Origin: Nocardia rhamnosiphila NBRC 108938
GTDB taxonomy: Bacteria; Actinomycetota; Actinomycetes; Mycobacteriales; Mycobacteriaceae
Direction of reading: 5' to 3'
Length of the DNA: 64,000 nucleotides
NCBI RefSeq assembly: GCF_000720425.1
Contig: NZ_JOAJ01000002.1
Location: forward strand, 186,001 to 250,000
Shown: positions 53,690-61,331 of the stretch, in pieces
How positions within the stretch are numbered: position 1 is the first letter of the stretch
How the letters are laid out: every line of letters starts with the position of its first letter
Program-made: the position numbers and the translations under genes
The notes under the pieces: generated by a model
Database searches by the model: none
What the model saw: the letters and a program-made list of their open reading frames with translations, nothing else
What the model was told of the DNA's origin: nothing

Positions 53690-54700
53690 TCAGTTCTCCT
53701 GTTCGGTGGAGTGGCCGGGAAAGATGTCGGCGTCGGGATCGAGTGCCGCGGCGGCGTTGTTGACGGCGGTGGCCGCCTCGCCGAAACCCACCGCGATCAG
53801 CCGGACCTTGCCCGGATACTCGGTGATGTCTCCGGCCGCGTACACGCGCGGGACGGTGGTCCGCATGCGGGTGTCGACGACGATGTGCCGGGACTCGATG
53901 CGCATGCCCCAGCCGGTCATGGGCCCGAGGTCGGCGGTGAAGCCGAGCGCGGCGATAACGGACTGGGCCGGCACCGTCGTGGTCGTCTTATCGACCCGGT
54001 GGTGGATATCGACCTCGGAGATCCAGCCGTTGCCCCGGACGTCGGTCACGTCGGCGTTCACCAGCATGCGCACGCTGCTGTCCCGGACGCGGGCGACCGT
54101 GGCGCTGTGGGCGCGGAATCGGTCGCGCCGGTGCACCAGGGTCACCGAGGCCGCGATCGGTTCGAGGTGGACCGCCCAGTCGAAGGCGCTGTCGCCGCCG
54201 CCGACGATGACGACATCACGGCCGCTATGCGCGGACAGGTCGGGGACGAAGTAGCTGAGGCCGCGATCCAGGAAATCCAGCCCCTGGGTGAGCGGGCGCG
54301 GTGTGAAGGTCCCGATACCGCCGGTGACGACGACCGCGCCGGCGATGACGGTGCGCCCGGTACTCGTCCCGACCACTACCCGGCCGTCGGCCGCGTGGTC
54401 CACGGTCTGTGCCTGCTCCCCCAGCAGATATACCGGGTCGTACGGCGCGGCCTGGGCCAGCAGCCGGTCGATCAGTTCCCGGCCTTTCACCGCCGGGAAC
54501 CCCGCGATATCGAGGATGGCCTTCTCCGGGTACATCGCGCTCACCTGCCCGCCGGGTTCGGACAGCGCGTCCATCACCGCGACCCGCAGTCCGCGGAAAC
54601 CCGCGTAATATGCGGCGAACAGTCCGGCCGGTCCGGCGCCGACGACGAGAATGTCGACCTCGCGGGCGGTGCCGGTCGACGCGTGGGGCGATTCGTTCAT
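53690..54700 (-). CDS. Ferredoxin-NAD(P) reductase (thioredoxin reductase-like)
   Basis: This 336-residue flavoprotein resembles YumC-type ferredoxin-NADP reductases: FAD motif VVGAGPAGLFAAYYA (about 20-34), NADP motif VIVGGGDSAFDWAV, and a C-terminal AAGDITEYPGK FAD-binding segment. The redox CxxC of thioredoxin reductases is missing, which supports the ferredoxin reductase assignment. ATG 54700 is chosen; GTG 54709 is an alternative. It is first of a three-gene operon with ferredoxin, preceded by an island operator 44 bp upstream. Confidence 0.9.
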   Translation of the reverse strand: MNESPHASTGTAREVDILVVGAGPAGLFAAYYAGFRGLRVAVMDALSEPGGQVSAMYPEKAILDIAGFPAVKGRELIDRLLAQAAPYDPVYLLGEQAQTVDHAADGRVVVGTSTGRTVIAGAVVVTGGIGTFTPRPLTQGLDFLDRGLSYFVPDLSAHSGRDVVIVGGGDSAFDWAVHLEPIAASVTLVHRRDRFRAHSATVARVRDSSVRMLVNADVTDVRGNGWISEVDIHHRVDKTTTTVPAQSVIAALGFTADLGPMTGWGMRIESRHIVVDTRMRTTVPRVYAAGDITEYPGKVRLIAVGFGEAATAVNNAAAALDPDADIFPGHSTEQEN

Positions 54701-54743
54701 ACCGTGCACGCTAAGAGCGTTGCGACACCGGAGAAATGAATCC

Positions 54744-54760
54744 GGTCCGGTGAACAGACC
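54744..54760. promoter_or_regulatory. Island operator, copy 3 (reductase-ferredoxin operon)
   Basis: GGTCCGGTGAACAGACC, 44 bp before the reductase ATG. It also overlaps a wider dyad TGAAC-N7-GTTCA. Confidence 0.55.
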
Positions 54761-54764
54761 CGGT

Positions 54765-54935
54765 TCACGGGGCGGGCGGGGCGCCCTCGGGCACGACGAA
54801 CGGCGGGCCCTCGGTACGGCTACCGAAGAACCCGCCGTGCGTGGTCGGTGTCCGGCCGGCCCGGGTGCCCTCGTCGAACCCGGGCCGGACGCGGCCGACC
54901 GGTTCCGGTGCCACCGGCAACCGGACGGTACGCAC
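54765..54935 (-). CDS. Possible 56-residue Pro/Gly-rich protein
   Basis: A leftward frame with GTG 54935 and stop 54765 fills the gap after the permease gene. It encodes a basic, Pro/Gly-rich peptide with VGRVRPGFDEGTRAGRTP and HGGFFGSRTEGPPFVVPEG. Third codon positions are nearly all G or C, as in the real genes here, but the ribosome site is poor and I know no relative. It may be a small gene at the end of the ABC operon, or a remnant. Confidence 0.35.
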   Translation of the reverse strand: MRTVRLPVAPEPVGRVRPGFDEGTRAGRTPTTHGGFFGSRTEGPPFVVPEGAPPAP

Positions 54936-54955
54936 CGGCCTCCGGCTACCGCCGG

Positions 54956-55786
54956 TTACTTGACGCCGTAGCGTCCGAGGAACCTGGTCGAGACCAGGCG
55001 CAGTACTCGGTCGAAAACGAAACCCATGATGCCGAGCACGATGATGCCCACGAACGTCCAGTCGATCCGCCCGTAGTTGCGGGCCTGCCAGATCATCGAG
55101 CCGAGGCCGTGTTCGGAGGCCACGATCTCGGCGGACACGATGGTCAGGAAGCTGTTGCCCATGGCCAGCCGGGCGCCGGTGACGATCCCCGGCACCGACG
55201 ACGGCAGGACCACGGTCTGCATGATCTGCAACCGTCCGGCACCGAGATTGGTCGCCGCCTGCAGTTTGTTCTCGCTGATGGAGACGGTGGCGGCGATCGT
55301 GCTCACGGTGACGATGAACACCGAGGTGTAGAAGATCAGCACCACCTTGGAGGTCTCGCCGATCCCGAACCACACCACCGCCAGCGTCACGAACGCGATG
55401 GGCGGAATGAACCGGAAGAATTCGATATAGGGGTCGAGCAACTGCCGGATCAGGTTGAACCGGCCCATCAGGATGCCGATCGGGGCGCCGACCACGACGC
55501 CCAGGCTCCAGCCGAGCAGGATGCGCTGCCCGGAGGCCACGACCGAGGTCCACAGCACACCGCTGTCGGCCAGTTCCCCGGCGGCCTTCCACACTTCGGC
55601 CGGGGAGGCGATCGTGGTCGGGCCGTACCACCAGGCCAGGAACGACCAGACGGCGAGTCCGATGAGCGCCGAGGCGATCCACAGCGCGCCGGTGCGCAGG
55701 ATGCCGCTGCCGTTGCGGGTGCCGGCGCGCCGCGCCGGTACCGTGCGGGCGCCGCGCGGCGCCCGGATCTCCGCCACCGCGGTCAT
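54956..55786 (-). CDS. ABC transporter permease (SsuC/TauC-like)
   Basis: This 276-residue inner-membrane permease has about six transmembrane helices and the ATPase-contact EAA-type loop LQAATNLGAGRLQIMQTVVLP (about 179-199). Relatives import nitrate, sulfonates, taurine or aromatic acids such as phthalate. ATG 55786 overlaps the ATPase stop by 4 bp. Third gene of the binding protein-ATPase-permease operon. Confidence 0.92.
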   Translation of the reverse strand: MTAVAEIRAPRGARTVPARRAGTRNGSGILRTGALWIASALIGLAVWSFLAWWYGPTTIASPAEVWKAAGELADSGVLWTSVVASGQRILLGWSLGVVVGAPIGILMGRFNLIRQLLDPYIEFFRFIPPIAFVTLAVVWFGIGETSKVVLIFYTSVFIVTVSTIAATVSISENKLQAATNLGAGRLQIMQTVVLPSSVPGIVTGARLAMGNSFLTIVSAEIVASEHGLGSMIWQARNYGRIDWTFVGIIVLGIMGFVFDRVLRLVSTRFLGRYGVK

Positions 55787-56649
55787 GCCTTCTCCTCCTC
55801 GATATCCCGGACGTCGCCGAGATCCTCTTCCAGACCCTGATTGCGCAGCGACGCCACCACTTCGGCGCGGATATCGTCGCGCAGCCGCTCGTACAGTTCG
55901 ATGACCTCGGGGTTCGCCCGATCCCGCGGACGGGGCGCGGCCACGTCGTAGACGCTCTTGATGCGCGCCCGCGGCCCCGCCGTCATCACCACCACGCGGT
56001 CGGCCAGGGTCAGGGCCTCGTCGATATCGTGGGTGACGAACACGACCGTGCATCCGGTGTGCCGCCAGATCTTGTCCAGTTCGGTCTGCAGCACCTGGCG
56101 GGTCTGCGCGTCCAGCGCGCCGAACGGCTCGTCCATCAGGACGAGCGAGGGCTGATTGGCCAGTACGCGCGCGATCTGCACCCGCTGGCGCATACCACCG
56201 GAGAGCTGGGCGGGGAATTTCGCGCCCGCATGTGGGAGACCGACCATCCCCAGATATTCGGCGGCGATCCGCGCCTGCTCGGCCTTCTTCGCACCGTGCA
56301 TCCGGGGGCCGTAGGCGACGTTCTGCGCGACGGTCATCCATTCGAACAGCGCTTCGGAACTCTGGAAGACCATCCCGGCGTGCGGATTGCTCCCCGCCAC
56401 TTCGTCGCCGTCGCAGACGATACCGCCCGCGGTGGGCCGGACGAACCCGGCCATGGCCGACAGCAGTGTCGATTTCCCGCACCCGCTCGGTCCGAGCAGG
56501 CAGACGAATTCACCGGGCCGCACCGCGAGGTCGATTCCGGCGACGATCTCGGCGGACCCGAAGTTGATGTCCAGATCCCGGATCTGCACCGGTACACCCT
56601 TGTCCGGGGCACCGGTGGCGGCCGCGGCGGCAGCGGTGGTCACGGTCAT
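55783..56649 (-). CDS. ABC transporter ATP-binding protein (SsuB/TauB-like)
   Basis: This 288-residue ABC ATPase has Walker A LLGPSGCGKST (about 51-61), a Q-loop in MVFQSSEALFEWMTV, signature LSGGMRQRV, Walker B LVLMDEPFGALD and H-loop VTHD. The C-terminal 45 residues are acidic and charged, longer than usual. Overlaps both neighbours by 4 bp. Powers import with the adjacent permease and binding protein. Confidence 0.94.
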   Translation of the reverse strand: MTVTTAAAAAATGAPDKGVPVQIRDLDINFGSAEIVAGIDLAVRPGEFVCLLGPSGCGKSTLLSAMAGFVRPTAGGIVCDGDEVAGSNPHAGMVFQSSEALFEWMTVAQNVAYGPRMHGAKKAEQARIAAEYLGMVGLPHAGAKFPAQLSGGMRQRVQIARVLANQPSLVLMDEPFGALDAQTRQVLQTELDKIWRHTGCTVVFVTHDIDEALTLADRVVVMTAGPRARIKSVYDVAAPRPRDRANPEVIELYERLRDDIRAEVVASLRNQGLEEDLGDVRDIEEEKA

Positions 56650-57626
56650 TTCTTCTCCTCCTTGTACCAATCGAGCAGCATGGCCGACCGCAGGTCGGGC
56701 TGCTCCGAGAGGACGCCGATGTCCTGGTAGAAATCGACGATCGTCTGCGCCGACGCGATATCGTCCGCACCGAGATTCGTGACCCCGAAATCGATTTCGC
56801 CGACCGCGGCGACGGTCTGTTCCTCGTCGACATTGACCGCCGCCTTGGTGGCCGCCGCGGCGAGCGCGGGATCCTGTTCCACCCGCGCGCTGGCCGCCGC
56901 GAGCACCTGCGCGAACTGCTGTGCCTGGTCCGGGTTGGCGGTCAGCCAGGGTTGCGTCGAGATCGCCCAGTGGTGATAGAACCAGTCGTAATCGCCGGTG
57001 ACCGCGACCACATGCCCGGTGCCCTGCGCCACCGCGGTGCTCGGCCACGGCTCCCACAGCACATAGCCGTCGATATCGCCGCGCGCGAGCAGCGCCGGCA
57101 TATCGCTGGGCGTGGCCGAGATCATCTCGACGGCGCCGGCGGGCACCCCGTGGGCCCGCAGGTACTTGTCGGTCGAGATCTGGCCCAGCCCGGGTACCAC
57201 GCCGACCTTCCGGATATCGGCGGGACCGGTGATGCCGGTACGCAGCACCACCTTGATGTAGTCGCCGGAGGCCTCGTAGGCGAACATCGCCCGCAGCGAC
57301 GGATTCTGCCGGAGCTGGGAGATCGTGGTGGTGTCGGAACTACCCGCCAGCTGGACCTGGCCACTGGCCAGGGCGTCGACGGCTTCCCCGCCCCGGCCGA
57401 ACTGGACCAGTTCGACGTCCAGTCCCGCATCCCGGAACATGCCCTCCTGGTCCGCGAGGAAGAACGCCGCGAACGAGGCGTCGATGCCCACCGCGACCCG
57501 GATCGGCCCGCTCCCGTTCGTCGCTGTATCCCGGGTCGCCGGTCTGGTGCAGGCCCCGAGCGCGACCGCGAGTGCCACCGCGAGTACCGCCAGGACCACC
57601 TTGCCCGGTCTGGATCGCCACGCCAT
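56646..57626 (-). CDS. ABC solute-binding lipoprotein
   Basis: This 326-residue binding lipoprotein has signal VVLAVLAVALAVALGAC with lipobox LGAC and Cys at residue 26. The mature part is of the NMT1/SsuA class and is paralogous to the lone protein at 45551-46531, with ADQEGMFRDAGLDVELVQ and LARGDIDGYVLWEPW. It is first of the uptake operon and overlaps the ATPase gene by 4 bp. An island operator copy lies about 90 bp upstream. It likely captures the island's substrate outside the cell. Confidence 0.92.
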   Translation of the reverse strand: MAWRSRPGKVVLAVLAVALAVALGACTRPATRDTATNGSGPIRVAVGIDASFAAFFLADQEGMFRDAGLDVELVQFGRGGEAVDALASGQVQLAGSSDTTTISQLRQNPSLRAMFAYEASGDYIKVVLRTGITGPADIRKVGVVPGLGQISTDKYLRAHGVPAGAVEMISATPSDMPALLARGDIDGYVLWEPWPSTAVAQGTGHVVAVTGDYDWFYHHWAISTQPWLTANPDQAQQFAQVLAAASARVEQDPALAAAATKAAVNVDEEQTVAAVGEIDFGVTNLGADDIASAQTIVDFYQDIGVLSEQPDLRSAMLLDWYKEEKK

Positions 57627-57714
57627 ATCTGTACCTCGCTCTGTGATCTGGACCGCATTCACGGTGCCATGGACAGGGAACCTATCCGCTACCCGGGAGC
57701 ACACGAACGAACGC

Positions 57715-57731
57715 GGTCCGCCGTACGGACC
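57715..57731. promoter_or_regulatory. Island operator, copy 4 (ABC uptake operon)
   Basis: GGTCCGCCGTACGGACC: outer arms GGTCCG/CGGACC are perfect, while the centre differs from the other copies. About 90 bp before the binding-protein start. Confidence 0.5.
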
Positions 57732-57916
57732 GGGACCTCGGCGTCACGGTAACCCGCAGGCCCGCCGGTATCGGCGGCCCACCACGGATCTATTTCACGG
57801 GTGTGACCAGCATGTTTCCCAGACTTTGCCGGGCGGTTGCCCTGCGGCCGCAACGGTGCCGGACCCAGCCCGGTGGGTGCGGAACGGCGGGCGCGGTACC
57901 CACCGAGCCGTATCCC

Positions 57917-57965
57917 GAGACGCCGGAAGCCGGCCGCACAGTGTGCGGCCGGCTTCCGGCGTCTC
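57917..57965 (-). terminator. Perfect 24-bp-arm inverted repeat
   Basis: Arms 57917-57940 and 57942-57965 are exact complements around one base. The repeat begins 18 bp past the hydrolase stop and most likely terminates the leftward Rieske operon. The rest of the 57627-57982 gap holds only the operator at 57715. Confidence 0.75.
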
Positions 57966-57982
57966 CTGCGAAAGGCGAGCGA

Positions 57983-58855
57983 TCAGGCGGCCGACTTCGC
58001 CCGTGCCGAGGCCTCGGCCAGGAATTCGAGACTGAGCGGGTTGTACTCGGCGGCGTGTTCGTGCTGCGGCCAGTGCCCGCACGCGGGGTAGAGCTGCAAC
58101 CGGGCACCCGGAATATCGGCGGCCAGTTTCTCCGCCTCGGGGACATCGCCGAACGGATTCTGCTGACCCCACACCACCAGGGTGGGCGCGGAGATCCGTG
58201 CCAGCCGATCCGGCCGGAGCAGGTTGCGCTGCCGGGTCTCCATGTCCTGCAGGGACAGCAGGTTGTGGATATTGGCCACGAAATCGGGCTGATGGTAGAT
58301 CCGGTGCCGGACCTGCACCAGCTCTTCGGTGGCGTCGGCGGCATCGTGCATCAGCAGGCGCAGGCGGGCCCGGGTGAGCTCGATATCGTCGGTCTCCACG
58401 GCCTTGATGGTCGAGGTGCGGATGCGCTCCATGACCTCCGGGTTGGCCACCGTACCGCCCGCGGCGAGCAGTTGCAGCGAGAGCACCCGCTCGGGGTGGT
58501 CACCGGCCAGATACGCCGCGACCCAGCCACCCAGGGATTCGCCGACCAGATGTACCTTCTCCAGGCCGGCGGCGTCGAGGTAGTCGAGCAGATGGGTGAC
58601 ATAGCGGGGGATCTCGTACGGATAGTCGGGTTTGCCGGTGTAGCCGTGGCCGAGCATATCGATGGCATGGCATTCGTATCGGTCCGCGTGCGCGGCGATA
58701 TTGCGGGCGAAGGCCTCGAGGTGACCGCTGGTGCCGTGCAGGAATACCACCGCCTCCGCACCGTTACCGGCCTGGAGCGCCCGGGTCGGGATACCGGCGG
58801 CGTCGACGGTTTTCAGAGCGAAATCCACGCCGGTCAGTTCGTGCCAGATCGTCAT
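57983..58855 (-). CDS. Alpha/beta hydrolase, meta-cleavage-product hydrolase type
   Basis: This 290-residue hydrolase resembles C-C bond hydrolases of aromatic meta-cleavage pathways. It has FLHGTSGHLEAF, VGESLGG with nucleophile Ser at about 108, and a C-terminal catalytic His in PACGHWPQHEH. The usual acid position (GxxD) reads GQQN, with an Asp four residues later in FGDV. ATG 58855 (AAAGGA upstream) is preferred over TTG 58861. It follows the ring-cleavage dioxygenase by 58 bp, so it likely hydrolyses the ring-fission product. Confidence 0.87.
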   Translation of the reverse strand: MTIWHELTGVDFALKTVDAAGIPTRALQAGNGAEAVVFLHGTSGHLEAFARNIAAHADRYECHAIDMLGHGYTGKPDYPYEIPRYVTHLLDYLDAAGLEKVHLVGESLGGWVAAYLAGDHPERVLSLQLLAAGGTVANPEVMERIRTSTIKAVETDDIELTRARLRLLMHDAADATEELVQVRHRIYHQPDFVANIHNLLSLQDMETRQRNLLRPDRLARISAPTLVVWGQQNPFGDVPEAEKLAADIPGARLQLYPACGHWPQHEHAAEYNPLSLEFLAEASARAKSAA

Positions 58856-58913
58856 AGTCAATCCTTTTCGTGAAATCGGATGTCGCGAGAGCGGAGACAG
58901 CGCTGCGCGATGA

Positions 58914-59867
58914 TCAGCGGACGGCGGCTTGCCGCGCCGGATCCAGTACGGTGACTCCCATACCGGTGAGCCATTCCGGGACCACTTCGTAGGCCAGCCG
59001 TTCCCCCGGGATGTACTCGAGCATCGCGGCCATCATCAGCCAGGTGCGCAGCTCCTGAGCCCCGTTGCCCGCCGCGTCCTCGAGTTCGCCGGTGGTGTAT
59101 CCGGCCAGTTCGGCGGCTTTGCCGAGGGTGAACAATTCGAGGACCCGGTTGTCGAACTCCGGGGAGATCGCGGCCTCGGCGGCCCGGATGATCTGGCGCC
59201 GGCGAACGTCGTAGTCCGCCCAGTTCTCCCGGCCGTCGAGCCAGGCCCGCACCATGAAGTCCTCGTCGTCGCCGTGCGGATCACGCCAATCCGGCCAGGG
59301 CAGCCGATGCGAGAGACCACCGGAGGCGATCACCACCACCCGCCGATCGTCCGGGTACGCGGCGACGGCCTCGCGCAATGCCGCCGCGAGTTCCGCGCAG
59401 CGGGCGAAGGTCGGCAGCGGCGGCGCGAAAACATTCACCACCAGCGGCACAACGGGCACCTCGAGACCGGCGAGCAGGTACTGGATGGCGTGCGACTGCC
59501 CGTGGTCGATCTGCAAGCGCGCCGAGAACGCCGGATCGAACCGGCCGCCTTCGATCAGCGCATCGGCCAGATTCCGCGCGAAGCCGATATCGACATGTTG
59601 CGGGCCCGCGGGAGTGCCCGACTCCCCGCTGGCGTGGCATTCGCCGACACCGAGGGTGAAGGGCGGGATCAGATCCAGCCAGAATCCGCGAAAATGGTTG
59701 GAGCCGAGCAGGATCACCACATCCGGGCGCGCGGCGGCGATCCGGTCGCGCGCGGTGTACAGGGCGTCGCGGAAACGCTCCGCCTCCGCCTTGTGGGTCG
59801 TCTGCTCCCAGTGGGTGTTCATCAGGGTGCTGTGCGACGCGCCCACCCCCAGCACGATCTTCGCCAT
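58914..59867 (-). CDS. LigB-type (class III) extradiol ring-cleavage dioxygenase
   Basis: This 317-residue protein of the LigB superfamily cleaves catechol-like rings beside the diol using non-haem Fe(II). Histidines in GVGASHSTL (H12) and LLGSNHFRGF (H58) occupy the usual iron-ligand places, and DHGQSHAIQYLL (H122, H126) and SGGLSHRLPWPDW supply further conserved histidines. ATG 59867 overlaps the M20 gene stop by one base (TGATG). It sits in one operon with the Rieske oxygenase, which probably makes its dihydroxylated substrate. Confidence 0.9.
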   Translation of the reverse strand: MAKIVLGVGASHSTLMNTHWEQTTHKAEAERFRDALYTARDRIAAARPDVVILLGSNHFRGFWLDLIPPFTLGVGECHASGESGTPAGPQHVDIGFARNLADALIEGGRFDPAFSARLQIDHGQSHAIQYLLAGLEVPVVPLVVNVFAPPLPTFARCAELAAALREAVAAYPDDRRVVVIASGGLSHRLPWPDWRDPHGDDEDFMVRAWLDGRENWADYDVRRRQIIRAAEAAISPEFDNRVLELFTLGKAAELAGYTTGELEDAAGNGAQELRTWLMMAAMLEYIPGERLAYEVVPEWLTGMGVTVLDPARQAAVR

Positions 59868-61201
59868 CAGTCGATTCCTACTTCCTCGAGTGTGCGGGTC
59901 GCGGTATCCACCGCGACCCGCACGAGATACCGGGTGAACCGCTCCGCGGCCCGCAGGTCCACCGTGTTCATTCCCCTGGCGAAATCCACCTCGAACGGAG
60001 CGTCGGCGACCTTCGGCATCCCCACCCGCACGGTCGGAATTCCTCTGCCACGCAGAATGTTCGCGTCGGTCGCGCCACTGGCGTCGCGGAGATCGCGGTG
60101 CGGTTGCCCCTCCACCGCCTCCCAGGCCGCGACCGCGCTGCGGCACAACCACATCCCGGGATCCGACGATTCACCGGGTATCGCCAGGATCTGCGCCACG
60201 TCGATACGTACGTCGAGGTCGGCCGCGATCTCGCGCACCGCGGCGAGCAATTCCCGTTTGGCGGCGGTCGGGGTGGTGCGCGGGCCGATCCGCAGATCCA
60301 CCATCATGCGTACCTGTTCCGGGGTGAACGAGGCTGTGCGCTGCCAGCCGCCGTGGATATTCGCGACCATTCCCTGCGGGAACACCAGCCCGTCCCGGTG
60401 CGCCCGCGAGTATTCGGGAAACCACTCCTCCAGGCGCAGCGCCACCGCCCCGGCCACCGCCACCGGATTCCGATAGGGCAGCCGGTGCCGCGATCCCACA
60501 TAGGTATGGGTGCCGTGCACGATGATCTCGAACCAGGTCAGGCCCACCTCCTCCCAGGAGACGGTCCATCCGGGTTTGGCGATGAGTGCGAAATCCGCCC
60601 ACACCCCCTGTTCCAGGAGGAATGAGCAACCCACCCCCTGGCCGGTGTTGTGCCGCGGATTGCCCACACCCGGGCGGGCATCGGTCGGCATGCCGCCCGC
60701 CCCGAAGGCGGCGATCAGATCGCCGGTCAGCGGTATCCCGGCCGTATGGACGGCCTCGACCGCCGCCATCACGCAGGCGGCGTGCCCCTTGGGGTTCGAT
60801 GCACCGAGACCGGCCACGTAGTCGCCGTCCACCACCGCGTGCGGCCGCATATCCGGGCGCAGGCCGGCGCCGGCCCACGGTAGGTCCTCCGAATCGTTTC
60901 CACTGGTCACGGTATCTATCGGGGCGTAGAGCATGAGGTCGGGACCGGTGCCGGCGCCGGGCACCCGGGCCCACGAGTTCGCCTGCCGGTCGTCGAGGTC
61001 CATCGTGTGGGCTTCGATACCGGCGCCGGCGAGCACCTCGGTGATGTGCCGGGCCAGCGGCGCCTCGTCACCGGTCGGGCTGGCGATATCCACCAGACCC
61101 GCGGTCAATTCGCGCAACCGGCCGTAATCCACCGCCGCCCAGGCTTTTTCGACCCATTCGCGGCGCTGCCCGTCGAGCCCGCCCAGGGGGTCGGCCGTCA
61201 T
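59867..61201 (-). CDS. M20-family protein with substituted metal-site residues
   Basis: This 444-residue protein has the overall sequence of M20 metallo-hydrolases (ArgE/DapE/CPG2 fold; lid domain about 215-330; C-terminal SGATDANILRGRGIP). The metal-site motifs are altered. The GHxD position reads YAPIDTV (Pro94 for His), the bridging Asp position reads GLGASNPKG (Asn136), and the catalytic Glu-Glu pair is missing near AAFGAGGMPTD. It may be metal-free, use another mechanism or bind substrate only. It overlaps both neighbours (ATGA; TGATG), so it is co-translated with the ring-cleavage enzyme. Confidence 0.85.
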   Translation of the reverse strand: MTADPLGGLDGQRREWVEKAWAAVDYGRLRELTAGLVDIASPTGDEAPLARHITEVLAGAGIEAHTMDLDDRQANSWARVPGAGTGPDLMLYAPIDTVTSGNDSEDLPWAGAGLRPDMRPHAVVDGDYVAGLGASNPKGHAACVMAAVEAVHTAGIPLTGDLIAAFGAGGMPTDARPGVGNPRHNTGQGVGCSFLLEQGVWADFALIAKPGWTVSWEEVGLTWFEIIVHGTHTYVGSRHRLPYRNPVAVAGAVALRLEEWFPEYSRAHRDGLVFPQGMVANIHGGWQRTASFTPEQVRMMVDLRIGPRTTPTAAKRELLAAVREIAADLDVRIDVAQILAIPGESSDPGMWLCRSAVAAWEAVEGQPHRDLRDASGATDANILRGRGIPTVRVGMPKVADAPFEVDFARGMNTVDLRAAERFTRYLVRVAVDTATRTLEEVGID

Positions 61202-61317
61202 CTCGGGGTGACCGAGTGGATCTGGGTGTTGTTCCGCGCGGCCAGATAACGCCAGCCGATCGGCGCGCCGACGGCCAGCAGTACCCCGGCCAGCACACCG
61301 CCACAGATCTTGCCCAT
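61198..61317 (-). CDS. 39-residue membrane peptide in Rieske operon
   Basis: A very short gene encodes one hydrophobic segment (CGGVLAGVLLAVGAPIGW, about 5-22) followed by a basic, polar tail (RYLAARNNTQIHSVTPR). It has a perfect AGGAGG ribosome site 5 bp before ATG 61317, starts 14 bp after the Rieske stop and overlaps the M20 start by 4 bp. That spacing and strong ribosome site argue for a real gene. It may anchor or couple the enzymes at the membrane. I know no family for it. Confidence 0.7.
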   Translation of the reverse strand: MGKICGGVLAGVLLAVGAPIGWRYLAARNNTQIHSVTPR

Positions 61318-61331
61318 GATGTCCTCCTTCG

